Shown: positions 15,076-24,467, numbered from the stretch's first letter. The stretch: DNA of 64,000 nt from Amycolatopsis nalaikhensis (GCF_030264295.1 NZ_CP127173.1:10361501-10425500), one strand, 5' to 3'. Numbers and translations: made by a program. Notes: a model not told the origin generated them from the letters alone.

Positions 15076-17757
15076 TCAGTCCAGGGGGTTGATCGCCCGC
15101 AGGCGGCGCGGGCCCGTGTCGGGGCGCGACGGCGGCGGCCCCAGCACCAGGCGGGCATTGGCGACGAAGGCGCCGTCGGGCGACGCCAGGATCGGGTCCA
15201 GGACCAGCGACCGGACCTCCGGGTTGTCCTCGGCCAGCGCGGCCACGCGCAGCACCATGTCCTGCAACGCGGCGAGGTCGGCTGGCTCGTCGCCGCGGTA
15301 GCCGGTGAGCAGCGGCGCCGTCCGCGGCTCACGCAGCAACGTCGCGGCGTCGACGTCCGTCAGTGGCACCGCCCGGTAGGCGCGGTCCCCCAGGAGCGTG
15401 CTGACCAGCCCGGACAGCCCGAACGACACGAGCGTGCCGAACGACGGGTCGTCCTGCAGCCCGATCACGCACGACAGGCCCTTCGGGGCCATCCGCTGGA
15501 CGTAGACGTCGTCGTCGCCGGAGATCTCGCGCAAGGTTTCGTACGCCGTGCGCACCGAGTCCTCGGACGCCAGGTCGAGCCGCACCCCGGCCAGGTCGGG
15601 ACGGCCGCGCAACCGCTCGTCGACCGCCTTGAGCGTCACCGGGTAGCCCAGCTCGGCCGCCGCCGTGACCGCTTCGTCCACTGTGGACGCGACGCGGAAC
15701 GGGACGACGTCGATGCCGTAGCAGCCGAGCAGGCGCACCACGTCGGTGTCCGAGAGCAACGTCGTTTTGCCGTTTTCGGTTTCCAGCAGCTCGCGCACGA
15801 GACCCTGCGCCTGTTCGGTGTGGATCCCCGCCGGCCGCACCAGCGTGCCCTGCGGACGCTGCCGCCACGCCGCGTACCGGACGACCCTGGCGAGCGCGTT
15901 CACGGCGCGTTCCGGGCTCGGGTACGACGGGATCGAGCCGCGCGTCGGCACGCCGTCGTCGGAGAACACGGCCAGCTCGTCGGGGACGCCCTCGGCGGCG
16001 AGGAACGTCGAGACGATCGGCTTGTGCAGCCCCAGCTCGACGACCGTCTCCCGCACGGCGCGCGCGTACGCCGTGCCGGGGATCGCGATCGGCGGCGCGA
16101 ACACGACGACCAGCGCGTCGGTGTCCGGTGAGGTGAGGGCTTCGCCGACGGCCTTGGCGAAGTCTTCCGGCCCGGCCTGCGGCCCGATGTCCACCGGGTC
16201 CGACGCCAGCCGCAGGCCTTGCATCCGCGCGGTGTCGGCGGCCAGCAGCCCGATCGCACTGGAGTTCCCGACGATCCCGATCCTCGGCCCGGCGGGCAGC
16301 GGCTGGTGCGCGAACACGAGCGCGGTGTCGAACAGCTGCGCCAGCGACTCCACCCGCACGACCCCGGCCTGCTCGAACAGCGCCTGGACGCTGGCTTCGT
16401 CGATCTCGGTCGACGTCGCCGCCAGCTGCGGGCGGACGGCGTGCCGCCCCGACTTCACCGCGACGATCGGCTTCGTCCGCGCGAGCCGCCGCGCGAGCCG
16501 GGCGAACTTGCGCGGGTTGCCGAAAGACTCGAGGTACAGCAGCACCAGGTCGGTGTCCGGGTCGGTTTCCCAGTACTGGAGCAGATCGTTGCCGGAGACG
16601 TCGGCGCGGTTGCCCGCCGAGACGAACGTCGAAAGCCCGAGGCCGCGCGCTTCGGCGTCGGCGAGGATCGCGGTGCCCAGCGCGCCGGACTGGCAGAAGA
16701 AGCCGGTGCGCCCGCGGCCGGGCAGCCGCGGCGCGAGCGTGGCGTTGAGCCGGATGCCGGGCGCGGTGTTGAGCACCCCGAGCGCGTTCGGGCCGACCAC
16801 GCGCATGCCGTGCGCCCGCGCCTCGCCGACCAGCCGCAGCTCGGCGTGCAGGCCGTGCGGGCCCGCTTCGGCGAACCCGCTGGAGACGATCAGCAGCGTC
16901 TTGACGCCCTTGGCCAGGCAAGCGTCCAAAACGGACTCGACGGCTTCGGCGGGCACCGCGACCAGCGCGAGGTCGACGGGGTCGGGGATGTCCAGCACGG
17001 ACGGGTACGCGCGGACACCGCGCACCGACCGGTGCTCCGGGTTGACCGGGTAGACGGTGCCGGTGAAAGCGGCGGCCAGCAGGTTCACGAACGCGACGTG
17101 CCCGACCTTGCCCGGCTCGGTGGACGCGCCGATCACCGCGACCGACCGCGGGTGCAGGAGGTTGTGCACGCTGCGCGCCTCCGCCGCCTGTTCCCGCGAG
17201 CGCGCGACCGCGAGGGACTCCTCGGTCGGGTCGATGTCGAACTCCAGGTGCAGCACGCCTTCTTCGATCTCGCGGCTGACCTGGTACCCGGCGTCGCGGA
17301 AGACGCGCACCATGGCGGCGTTCTCGGCGAGCACCTCGGCGACGAACCGGCGCAGCCCGCATTCGGACGCGGCGGCGGCGAGGTGCTCGAGGAGGATCGA
17401 GCCGAGCCCGCGGCCCTGGTGGGCGTCGCTGACGACGAAGGCGACCTCGGCGGACGGCCCGTGGTCGAGCCGTTCGTACCGGCCGACGGCCACGATGTCG
17501 TCGCCCAGGAACGCGGCGAACGCGACGCGGTCGTGGTGGTCCACGGTCGAGAAGCGCTTCAGGTCCTTCTCGGGGATCCGCGGGTAGGCGCCGAAGTAGC
17601 GGAAGTAGCGCGTGCGCTCGGAGAGCTTCGCGTGGAAGGCGACCAGGCCGTCGGCGTCGCTGGGGACGATCGGGCGCAGGTGGACGGTGCCGCCGTCGGA
17701 CAGCACGACGTCGGCCTCCCAGTCGCGGGGGTAGTCGAAGGGGTCCCGTCCGGCCAT
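15076..17757 (-). CDS. GNAT acetyltransferase fused to NDP-forming acyl-CoA synthetase (Pat-type)
   Basis: An 893-residue two-part protein. The N-terminus (about 1-175) is a GNAT domain with acetyl-CoA motif VVSDAHQGRGLGSILL. The remainder is an acyl-CoA synthetase (NDP-forming) array: CoA-binding VAVIGASTEPGKVG near 205, ligase domain with FFCQSGALG, and an ATP-grasp part at the end (VTLKAVDERLRGRPDLAGVR). GNAT-first architecture is that of actinobacterial Pat lysine acetyltransferases, which modify acyl-CoA synthetases. ATG 17757 lies two bases after the acuC stop and the next gene follows by two bases, so the three are co-transcribed. An acetylation/deacetylation pairing with acuC is plausible. 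Confidence 0.87.
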   Translation of the reverse strand: MAGRDPFDYPRDWEADVVLSDGGTVHLRPIVPSDADGLVAFHAKLSERTRYFRYFGAYPRIPEKDLKRFSTVDHHDRVAFAAFLGDDIVAVGRYERLDHGPSAEVAFVVSDAHQGRGLGSILLEHLAAAASECGLRRFVAEVLAENAAMVRVFRDAGYQVSREIEEGVLHLEFDIDPTEESLAVARSREQAAEARSVHNLLHPRSVAVIGASTEPGKVGHVAFVNLLAAAFTGTVYPVNPEHRSVRGVRAYPSVLDIPDPVDLALVAVPAEAVESVLDACLAKGVKTLLIVSSGFAEAGPHGLHAELRLVGEARAHGMRVVGPNALGVLNTAPGIRLNATLAPRLPGRGRTGFFCQSGALGTAILADAEARGLGLSTFVSAGNRADVSGNDLLQYWETDPDTDLVLLYLESFGNPRKFARLARRLARTKPIVAVKSGRHAVRPQLAATSTEIDEASVQALFEQAGVVRVESLAQLFDTALVFAHQPLPAGPRIGIVGNSSAIGLLAADTARMQGLRLASDPVDIGPQAGPEDFAKAVGEALTSPDTDALVVVFAPPIAIPGTAYARAVRETVVELGLHKPIVSTFLAAEGVPDELAVFSDDGVPTRGSIPSYPSPERAVNALARVVRYAAWRQRPQGTLVRPAGIHTEQAQGLVRELLETENGKTTLLSDTDVVRLLGCYGIDVVPFRVASTVDEAVTAAAELGYPVTLKAVDERLRGRPDLAGVRLDLASEDSVRTAYETLREISGDDDVYVQRMAPKGLSCVIGLQDDPSFGTLVSFGLSGLVSTLLGDRAYRAVPLTDVDAATLLREPRTAPLLTGYRGDEPADLAALQDMVLRVAALAEDNPEVRSLVLDPILASPDGAFVANARLVLGPPPSRPDTGPRRLRAINPLD
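15676..15688. other. 13-base palindrome GTCCACWGTGGAC, copy 1
   Basis: This exact copy lies inside the Pat-type gene. The coding strand reads TCCACAGTGGAC as Ser-Thr-Val-Asp, using rare ACA. Confidence 0.7.
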
Positions 17758-17759
17758 CG

Positions 17760-18928
17760 TCAGTCCCTGGGGTCGTCCGGGTCGAGGCCGTGCAAGGGGA
17801 AGACGGCGCGGCGCGTGTCCCGGACGGCGATGTCCACGGGGTCGTCTTCGCCGTCGCCCCACGGCTTGAACTGGGTGTCGCGGTCGTCGGACATGGTCTG
17901 CGGCAGTTCGGCGTGCGGAGCGGCCTTGGTGACGGTTTCCCGCCAGCCGGGCGGCAGCGGCGTCGCCGGGTCGACGTCCCGGTCGAGGACGGTGGCGATC
18001 AGGTGCGTCCAGGACCGCGGCACGACCCGGATCAGCTGGTACCCGCCGCCCCCGACCGCGATCCACTTGCCGCCGGCGTACGTCTCGGCGAGGTCGCGGA
18101 GGGTCGAGTAGATGGTGCGGTGCCCGTCGACGCTCAGCGAGAGGTCGGCGAGGGGGTCTTCTTCGTGGGAGTCGACACCGCACTGGGTGAAGAGCAGCTG
18201 CGGTTCGAAGTCGGCGAGCAGCGACGGGACGACAGCGTTGAACGCGCGCAGCCACCCGGGGTCCCGCGTGCGCGGCGGAAGGGGGACGTTGACGGAGGTG
18301 CCGTCAGCCTTCCCGCGGCCGGTCTCGGCGGAGTAGCCGGTGCCGGGCCAGAGCGTGAAGGGGTGCTGGTGCATCGAGATGGTGAGGACGCGCGGGTCGT
18401 CGTAGAAGGCGGCCTGGACACCGTCGCCGTGGTGGACGTCGGTGTCGATGTAGGCGATGCGGTCGAACCCGTGGTCGAGGAGCCACGAGATGGCGACGGC
18501 GCAGTCGTTGTAGACGCAGAACCCGGAGGCCTGGTCGCGCATGGCGTGGTGCAGCCCGCCGGCGATGTTGACCGCGCGGGAGGCTTCGCCTTCGGCGATC
18601 TTGCGCGCGGCGAGCAGCGTCGACCCGACGACGAGGGCGGAGGCGTCGTGCATGTCGGAGAAGACGGGGTTGTCGGCGGTGCCGAGCCCGTGCCCGACAT
18701 CCCACCCGACAAGCGGCGCTTCCCGCACGGCGGCGAGGTATTCGGGGGCGTGGATCCGGAGGCCTCCTCGTCCCCGGCGGCGGTGGGGACGAGGAGCTCG
18801 ACATCCCGGAGCACGCCGAGCTCGGTGGCCAGCCGGACGGTGAGCTCCAGCCGGACGGGGTTGAAGGGGTGCTCCCCACCCAGGTCGTAACCCAGCAGAG
18901 CGGAGTCCCAAACGACGGCCGGCGACAT
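17760..18928 (-). pseudogene. acuC: AcuC-type histone deacetylase family protein, frameshifted
   Basis: The N-terminus (MSPAVVWDSALLGYDLGGEH) begins at ATG 18928 and runs about 55 codons to DEEA. The remainder (LRIHAPEYLAAVREAP onward) is in another frame. One base is missing around 18761-18765 (GGCCTCC in place of a G/C-extended form). Downstream, the deacetylase core is intact: GGLHHAMRDQASGFCVYND and the zinc site DTDVHHGDG. Repaired length is 389 residues, normal for AcuC. AcuC removes acetyl groups from acetyl-CoA synthetase in other bacteria, fitting the adjacent Pat-like gene. It is called broken because of the reading frame. A sequencing deletion is equally possible. Confidence 0.8.
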
Positions 18929-19075
18929 ACCGTCCGACTGTAGTGCCGATCGCGCGGATCCGTGGACTCGAAGACCCGGTGGCGGCCCGGTGCGGGTGGG
19001 TTCATCCGGGCACGATGGGTTGCCTCGCGCTGCTTAGTCGCGCCGGGTGATCGAGGTGTCGCGGCGTGCGGCCCT

Positions 19076-19232
19076 CAGCCGGGCGGGGTGCGGTCGCCGC
19101 GGGGCATCGCGGGCTTCATGCCGCGGCGCTCAAGCCGGGCAGGGTGCCGGGCGCGGGTCCCGGCAGCCCAGCCGGGCAGGGTGCCGCTCGTCGCGGGTCT
19201 CAGGCCGCGGCGGCTCAGCCGGGCAGGGTGCC
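19076..19232. repeat. four copies of a 17-base unit at and after the sseA 3' end
   Basis: CAGCCGGGCAGGGTGCC or close variants occur at 19076, 19131, 19169 and 19216. The last copy covers the sseA stop codon and final residues, and the other three lie downstream of it on the minus strand. The intervening DNA is also partly repeated (GCGGGTC, CCGCGGCG). The 286 bases from 18929 to 19214 contain nothing else I can identify. Confidence 0.75.
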
Positions 19233-20060
19233 CGTCGCCGCTGGGCGTTGGGGGTCGCGGGACCAGTGCGACCACGAGCCCGCGTACAGCCCCGCGCCCG
19301 GGTGGCCCGCCAGCTCCAGGGCCAGCACCACCGAACTGGCCGTGACCCCCGAGCCGCAGTACGCGCCGACCGGCTCTCCCGGTCGCAGGCCCAGTTCCGT
19401 GAACCGGGCGGCCAGCTGCTCCGGCGTGCGCCAGTGGCCGTCCTCGCCGACGTGGCCCGCGAACGGCGCGTTCACCGCTCCCGGGATGTGCCCGGCCCGC
19501 GGGTCGACCGGCTCCGTCTCGCCCGCGTAGCGCGGGGTCGCGCGGGCGTCGAGGAGCAGGCCGTCGCGGGCCAGTGCCGCCGCCTCGTCCGCGTCGAGCA
19601 CCGGCATCCCGCCCGGCCGGACCGTGATGTCGCCCGGCTCGGGGCTCGCCGGTTCGGTGCTCACCGGGTGGCCCTGGGCCGTCCACGCCGCGTAACCGCC
19701 GTCGAGGACCGCCACCTCGTCGTGCCCAGCCCAGCGCAGCAGCCACCACGCCCGCGCCGCCACCGAACCGTCGGCGTCGTCGTAGGCCACCACCGGCACC
19801 CCCGTCCGGACGCCCGCCGCGCGCAGGTCGCGCTGCAGGTCGGCGGGGTCGGGCAGCGGGTGCCTGCCCCCTTCGCCCGGGTCGCCCGCGAGCACTCGGT
19901 CGAGGTCGACGAAGACCGCCCCGGGCACGTGGCCCTCCCGGTAGGAGTCGGCCCCGGGCGGACCGGCGAGCCGCCAGCGGACGTCGAGGACGACGGGCCG
20001 GGCCGCGTCGGTGCCGCCCAGCGCGGCGGCGAGGTCGGTGGTGCTGATCAGCGGACGCAT
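19215..20060 (-). CDS. sseA: thiosulfate/3-mercaptopyruvate sulfurtransferase
   Basis: A two-domain rhodanese of 281 residues. The C-terminal domain carries the persulfide Cys in YCGSGVTA. The N-terminal domain has Asp (YDDADG) at that position and is structural. The loop CGSGVT is closer to the mercaptopyruvate/SseA class than to CRKGVT thiosulfate enzymes. I chose ATG 20060 (MRPLIS). An ATG nine bases earlier is possible because the only GGAGG lies one base before 20060. It is a stand-alone gene, divergent from ideR. Confidence 0.85.
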   Translation of the reverse strand: MRPLISTTDLAAALGGTDAARPVVLDVRWRLAGPPGADSYREGHVPGAVFVDLDRVLAGDPGEGGRHPLPDPADLQRDLRAAGVRTGVPVVAYDDADGSVAARAWWLLRWAGHDEVAVLDGGYAAWTAQGHPVSTEPASPEPGDITVRPGGMPVLDADEAAALARDGLLLDARATPRYAGETEPVDPRAGHIPGAVNAPFAGHVGEDGHWRTPEQLAARFTELGLRPGEPVGAYCGSGVTASSVVLALELAGHPGAGLYAGSWSHWSRDPQRPAATGTLPG

Positions 20061-20189
20061 ACCTCCCATCTTCCAGCGCTCCGCCACCCGGCCGCGCCGG
20101 GGTGCGGGCATAACGGGTTGTTATCCCCAGGCCCGCCGCCGCTGCCGGTGCCAACGACTACGATGAGCAACGCGGACGAAGGGGACAGC

Positions 20190-20879
20190 GTGAACGATCT
20201 CATCGACACCACCGAGATGTACTTGCGTACGATCTACGAGCTCGAAGAAGAGGGTGTCGTTCCGCTGCGCGCCCGCATCGCCGAGCGCCTGCAGCAGAGC
20301 GGCCCGACCGTGAGCCAGACCGTCGCCCGGATGGAGCGCGACGGGCTGGTCGTGGTGGCCGACGACCGGCACCTCCAGCTGACCGACCACGGCCGCGAGC
20401 TCGCCATCGCCGTGATGCGCAAGCACCGCCTGGCCGAGCGCCTCCTCGTCGACGTCATCGGCCTCGAGTGGGAGCACGTCCACAACGAGGCGTGCCGGTG
20501 GGAGCACGTGATGAGCGAGGCTGTCGAGCGCAAGCTCGTCAAGCTGCTCGACCACCCCACCACGTCCCCCTACGGCAACCCGATCCCCGGCCTGGACAAG
20601 CTGGGCGACGGCGACCCGGCGCCGCCCGCGGAGGCCGACCTGGTCCGGCTCGACGAGTTCGCCCGCACCGGCGGCGGCCGCGTCGAGATCCGGCGCATCG
20701 CCGAGCACGTCCAGCTGGACGAGTCGCTGATGACCGAGCTCAAGTCCGTCGGCATCGTGCCGGGCGGCACGGTCACCGTCGGCAAGGCCAACGGCGGCAC
20801 CATCGAGGTCACCGGCGGCGACACCACCGCCCAGGTCGCCAGCTCCGCGCTGCACGCCGTCCTGGCGCAGGCCAGGTGA
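20190..20879 (+). CDS. ideR: iron-dependent transcriptional repressor IdeR (DtxR family)
   Basis: A 229-residue DtxR-family regulator. With GTG 20190 as residue 1, all metal ligands fall at the canonical numbers: Met10, Cys102, Glu105, His106 for the primary site and His79, Glu83, His98 for the ancillary site. An N-terminal winged helix, a dimerisation domain and a C-terminal SH3-like domain are present, as in IdeR and unlike the shorter MntR. The start is supported by AAGGGGA upstream. It probably represses siderophore and iron-uptake genes elsewhere. It overlaps galK by GTGA, an unexpected operon partner. Confidence 0.92.
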   Translation: MNDLIDTTEMYLRTIYELEEEGVVPLRARIAERLQQSGPTVSQTVARMERDGLVVVADDRHLQLTDHGRELAIAVMRKHRLAERLLVDVIGLEWEHVHNEACRWEHVMSEAVERKLVKLLDHPTTSPYGNPIPGLDKLGDGDPAPPAEADLVRLDEFARTGGGRVEIRRIAEHVQLDESLMTELKSVGIVPGGTVTVGKANGGTIEVTGGDTTAQVASSALHAVLAQAR

Positions 20880-22060
20880 GCCCCGCTTCGGAGGCCGTGT
20901 CGGCGTTCCGCACGGTCCACGGCGTCGCGCCCGCCGGCGTGTGGTCGGCCCCCGGCCGCGTCAACCTGATCGGCGAGCACACCGACTACAACGACGGCTT
21001 CGTGCTGCCGTTCGCCCTGCCGCATCGCCTGGCCGCGGCGGCGTCGCCCCGCGAAGACGGCGTGCTGAACGTGGCCACCCTGGGTGACGACGGCCAGCTC
21101 CAGCGCTCCGGCGAGCTGAAGATCGCCGACCTGGCGCCGGGCATGGTCGACGGGTGGGCCGCGTACCCGGCGGGAGTCGCCTGGGTGCTGCGCGACCAGG
21201 GCTTCACCGCCGGGGCCGACCTGGTCATCGCCGGGGACGTGCCGTCGGGGGCGGGGCTGTCCTCCTCCCACGCGCTGGAGTGCGCGGTGTCGCTGGCGTT
21301 GCTGGGGCTGGCCGGGCTGGAGCTCGACAGCGCCGGCGAGCGCGTCCCTTCGCTGCCGCAGGTGGCGCGCTGGGTGCAGCGCTCCGAGAACGACTTCGTC
21401 GGCGCGCCCACCGGCCTGCTCGACCAGACGGCGTCGCTCTGCTGCACCGAGTCCCACGTCCTGTTCCTCGACGTGCGCACGGGCGAGCAGGAGCAGGTGC
21501 CGTTCGGGCTGGCCGAGGCCGGGTTGCAGGTGCTGATCATGGACACCCGCACCAAGCACTCGCACGCCGAAGGCGGGTACGGCGAGCGGCGCCGCGGCAC
21601 CGAACGTGCCGCCGAGCTGCTCGGGGTGAAGGCGCTGCGCGACGTCACCGTCGAGGGCCTCTCCGCCGCGCTCGACCGGTTGCCGGAGGACTTGGTCCCG
21701 CTCGTGCGGCACGTCGTCACCGAGAACCAGCGGGTGCTCGAGACGGTCGAGCTGCTCCGCAACGGCCGGATCGCGGAGATCGGTCCGTACCTCGACGCTT
21801 CGCACGTCAGCATGCGCGACGACTACCGGATCTCCACGCCCGAGCTGGACCTCGCGGTCGACTCGGCGCGGGAAGCCGGCGCCCTCGGCTCCCGGATGAC
21901 GGGTGGCGGCTTCGGCGGCTCGGCGATCGCGCTGGTCCGCGACGCCGACCTGGACCGCGTCAAGGCGGCCGTCGAAGCGGCGTACGAAAAGGCCGGCTAC
22001 CGGCGCCCGCGGATGTTCACCGCGGTGCCCTCCCGCGGCGCCGGCCGCGACCGGGTCTGA
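20876..22060 (+). CDS. galK: galactokinase
   Basis: A GHMP-family kinase of 394 residues that phosphorylates galactose at C1 with ATP (Leloir pathway). Diagnostic motifs are APGRVNLIGEHTDYNDG near residue 24, the ATP-binding PSGAGLSSSHALE, and the C-terminal RMTGGGFGGSAIAL. The GTG start (20876) overlaps the ideR stop, with galE about 100 bases downstream, so the three genes run in one direction. A GC hairpin between galK and galE may lower read-through. Confidence 0.93.
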   Translation: MSPASEAVSAFRTVHGVAPAGVWSAPGRVNLIGEHTDYNDGFVLPFALPHRLAAAASPREDGVLNVATLGDDGQLQRSGELKIADLAPGMVDGWAAYPAGVAWVLRDQGFTAGADLVIAGDVPSGAGLSSSHALECAVSLALLGLAGLELDSAGERVPSLPQVARWVQRSENDFVGAPTGLLDQTASLCCTESHVLFLDVRTGEQEQVPFGLAEAGLQVLIMDTRTKHSHAEGGYGERRRGTERAAELLGVKALRDVTVEGLSAALDRLPEDLVPLVRHVVTENQRVLETVELLRNGRIAEIGPYLDASHVSMRDDYRISTPELDLAVDSAREAGALGSRMTGGGFGGSAIALVRDADLDRVKAAVEAAYEKAGYRRPRMFTAVPSRGAGRDRV

Positions 22061-22064
22061 GGCC

Positions 22065-22104
22065 GCGCGGGTCCGCCCGGGGCAACCCCCGCGCGGACCC
22101 GCGC
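22065..22104 (+). terminator. hairpin after galK
   Basis: GCGCGGGTCCGC (22065-22076) and its exact complement (22093-22104) form a 12-bp stem with a 16-base loop. It has no T-run, as is common in high-GC actinobacteria. It would act as a terminator or attenuator before galE. Confidence 0.65.
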
Positions 22105-22159
22105 GTCGCCATGGGGGAAGACTGAGCACCGTCAGCACCCTCGGCAGAAAGGCCTGGAA

Positions 22160-23152
22160 GTGTCGGAGCAGAGCAACGCCCTGAAGCTGGTCGTGACGGG
22201 CGGAGCCGGGTACGTCGGCAGTGTCTGCGCCGCCCGGCTGGTCGAGGCCGGGCACCAGGTCACCGTGGTCGACGACCTGTCCACCGGCCACGCCGACGCC
22301 GTCCACCCGGACGCGCGGTTCATCGAGGGCGACGCCGCCGAGGTGGCGGGCAGCCTGCTGCGCGAGGGCTTCGACGGCGTGCTGCACTTCGCGGCCAAGT
22401 CGCTGGTCGGCGAGTCGATGGCGGAGCCGGCGAAGTACTGGGAAGGCAACGTCGTCACCTCGCTGCGGCTGCTGGAGGCCATGCACGAGCACGGCACGCC
22501 CCGGCTGGTGTTCTCCTCGACCGCGGCGACCTACGGCGAACCGGAGCAGTCGCCGATCCCGGAGTCGGCGCCGACCCTGCCGACCAACACCTACGGCGCC
22601 ACGAAGCTCGCGATCGACCACGCGATCACCAGCTTCGCCGTCGCGCACGGCCTGGCCGCGGTGAGCCTGCGGTACTTCAACGTCGCGGGCGCGTACGGCA
22701 CCTTCGGCGAGCGCCACACCACGGAAACCCATCTGATCCCCCTCGTCCTGCAGGTCGCCTCGGGCGACCGCGAGCGCATCCAGATCTTCGGCGACGACTA
22801 CCCGACGCCGGACCACACGGCGGTCCGCGACTACATCCACGTCGTGGACCTCGCGGACGCGCACCTGCTGGCGCTGAAGCACGCCGAGGCGGGTACGCAC
22901 CGCATCTACAACCTGGGCAACGGCACCGGGTTCTCCGTTCTCGAGGTGATCGAGGCCTGCCGCGAGGTGACCGGCCACGCGGTGCCGGCCGCGGTGGCGC
23001 CCCGGCGCGCCGGTGACCCGTCGGTGCTCGTGGCCGCCAGCGATCGGGCTCGTGAGGAGCTGGGCTGGAAGCCGGAACGCACCGAACTGACCGGCATCGT
23101 GCGCGACGCGTGGGAATTCACCCAGGCCCGGCGGGCTGCCGCTCAGGGCTGA
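22160..23152 (+). CDS. galE: UDP-glucose 4-epimerase
   Basis: A 330-residue extended SDR enzyme that interconverts UDP-galactose and UDP-glucose. TGGAGYVGS (about 14-22) binds NAD. The catalytic Ser is in FSSTAATYG and Tyr-Lys in YGATK. YFNVAGAYG and RDYIHVVDLA are typical of GalE. GTG 22160 was chosen because it gives the short basic leader before the Rossmann strand. It follows galK on the same strand. Its last 12 codons are duplicated 140 bases downstream. Confidence 0.92.
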   Translation: MSEQSNALKLVVTGGAGYVGSVCAARLVEAGHQVTVVDDLSTGHADAVHPDARFIEGDAAEVAGSLLREGFDGVLHFAAKSLVGESMAEPAKYWEGNVVTSLRLLEAMHEHGTPRLVFSSTAATYGEPEQSPIPESAPTLPTNTYGATKLAIDHAITSFAVAHGLAAVSLRYFNVAGAYGTFGERHTTETHLIPLVLQVASGDRERIQIFGDDYPTPDHTAVRDYIHVVDLADAHLLALKHAEAGTHRIYNLGNGTGFSVLEVIEACREVTGHAVPAAVAPRRAGDPSVLVAASDRAREELGWKPERTELTGIVRDAWEFTQARRAAAQG

Positions 23153-23331
23153 GCCAGCTCGCCTCGGCGGGCCCCTCGCACCGCACCGGCCCGCCGACCA
23201 CGCCCTCGAAGAACGCAGCCGGAAGCCAGGCTGAACACGACGCCTGGGCCCACACCCCGTGCGCCGCACTCGCACGGGGGCGACCGATGGGGCTCGCCCA
23301 GGCTCGGCGGGCCGCCGCTCAGGGCTGAGCC
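23121..23331. repeat. direct repeat of the galE 3' end
   Basis: The 35 bases that end galE (23121-23155, encoding QARRAAAQG and the stop) recur at 23297-23331 with two mismatches, again ending in a stop codon. The 250-base space to the next gene otherwise holds GC-rich sequence and one hairpin, with no convincing gene. Confidence 0.8.
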
Positions 23332-23363
23332 CCGGTGCCGGGGGCGGACCTCGACGGTCCACC

Positions 23364-23384
23364 CACCGTCCTTTGTCGACGGTG
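23364..23384. terminator. hairpin between convergent galE and DUF4192 gene
   Basis: CACCGTC (23364-23370) pairs with GACGGTG (23378-23384) across a 7-base loop containing CTTTG. The location between two convergent genes suits a bidirectional terminator. Confidence 0.5.
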
Positions 23385-23402
23385 CGGGCTCGCGGCGCGG
23401 CC

Positions 23403-24467
23403 TCAAACCGCATGGCTCGGCCCGGCTTCCGGGGACATCAGCCCGAACCCGCGGATACCCGCGACGTCCGCGGCCATCGCCAGTCCCAGGAGCTGCTCCG
23501 GGGCCAGTCCCCGGCGCAGGACCCCCAGCAGCAGCTGGGCCAGGACGTGGTTCGGATCCGCGGCCAGGGCGTTCTCCAGTGCCATGCCCGCGAACGTGCC
23601 GTCGCCGCGCATGAAGGCCGTGTACCCCAGGAGGGCCGCCGGTTCCGCGCGTTCCGGGGCCGGGAGTTCGCGGACCAGCGTCAGCCACAACTGTTCCGCT
23701 TCGCGCGCCGCCTGACTGTGCGTGGGAACCGCCATGCTCAGGCACGCGTCGCGGATCTCATGGATCGCGAGGGCGCGGGCCAGCCGGACCGCCTCCTCGT
23801 CATCGGGGGGTCCTTCGCCGCGGCGCTGGCGGTCGAACGCCGCACGGATTTCGGCCACCGCGTCGAAGTAGCAGGTCTCGGACGGGTCCGCGAGGCGGGA
23901 CAGCCGGTCGGCTCGGCGGATCAGGGCCTCGGGTGACCGCGGCTCGAGCAACGCCGCCAGCTCCTCGCGGCTGTCGAACAGGACCCGGCCGTCCTCGGTG
24001 AAGGCTGCCGCCAGCACCGTCGCGCGCGGGTCCGGCAGGTGCCCGCTGCACTCTTCGTCCGTGTAGCAGCCCCACGGGGCACCGGCGGTGAGGTCCGCCG
24101 CCCACAGTGCGTGCAGCACCGGGAGGTCGTGGTCACCCAGCGCCTCGACCAGGTGCTTGACGAAGCCCGCGTGCGGCGGCGGGCTGCCCGGTCTTCGCCT
24201 GCCGCCGACGATCGCCACGGTCACGCCCGCGTGCCTGCCCGTCGCGAAGCGCGGCGCCAGCGCCGCGGCCTGGCGGGCACGATCTTCGCGACGCGGGAGG
24301 TCGCCGCGGAGCACCAAGCCCACGCGTTGCCCGTCCGGGTCCCGGTGGCCCAGGAGGACGACGGAGTTTTCAGGCCGGAAGCCCAGCAGGGACGGGAGCG
24401 CCGCCAGGAGTTGCGCCGGATCGTCCAGGAAGACCGACGCCGGGTCGGCCGGGGTGGAAGTGGTCAT
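23403..24467 (-). CDS. DUF4192 domain-containing protein
   Basis: A 354-residue protein of the actinobacterial DUF4192 family, recognisable from the start (DDPAQLLAALPSLLGFRPENSVVLLG) and the C-terminal helical part (LLGYTAFMRGDGTFAGMALENALAADPNHVLAQLLL), which resembles a TPR pair. There is no signal peptide or membrane helix, so it is cytoplasmic. No biochemical function is established for the family that I can name. It is convergent with galE. The 158 bases upstream to the M23 gene hold nothing I recognise. Confidence 0.85.
   Translation of the reverse strand: MTTSTPADPASVFLDDPAQLLAALPSLLGFRPENSVVLLGHRDPDGQRVGLVLRGDLPRREDRARQAAALAPRFATGRHAGVTVAIVGGRRRPGSPPPHAGFVKHLVEALGDHDLPVLHALWAADLTAGAPWGCYTDEECSGHLPDPRATVLAAAFTEDGRVLFDSREELAALLEPRSPEALIRRADRLSRLADPSETCYFDAVAEIRAAFDRQRRGEGPPDDEEAVRLARALAIHEIRDACLSMAVPTHSQAAREAEQLWLTLVRELPAPERAEPAALLGYTAFMRGDGTFAGMALENALAADPNHVLAQLLLGVLRRGLAPEQLLGLAMAADVAGIRGFGLMSPEAGPSHAV

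Noticed and set aside
23110..23328. A 72-residue protein ending in the same residues as GalE
   Set aside because: The matching tail comes from a duplicated DNA segment. The rest is low complexity and starts inside galE.
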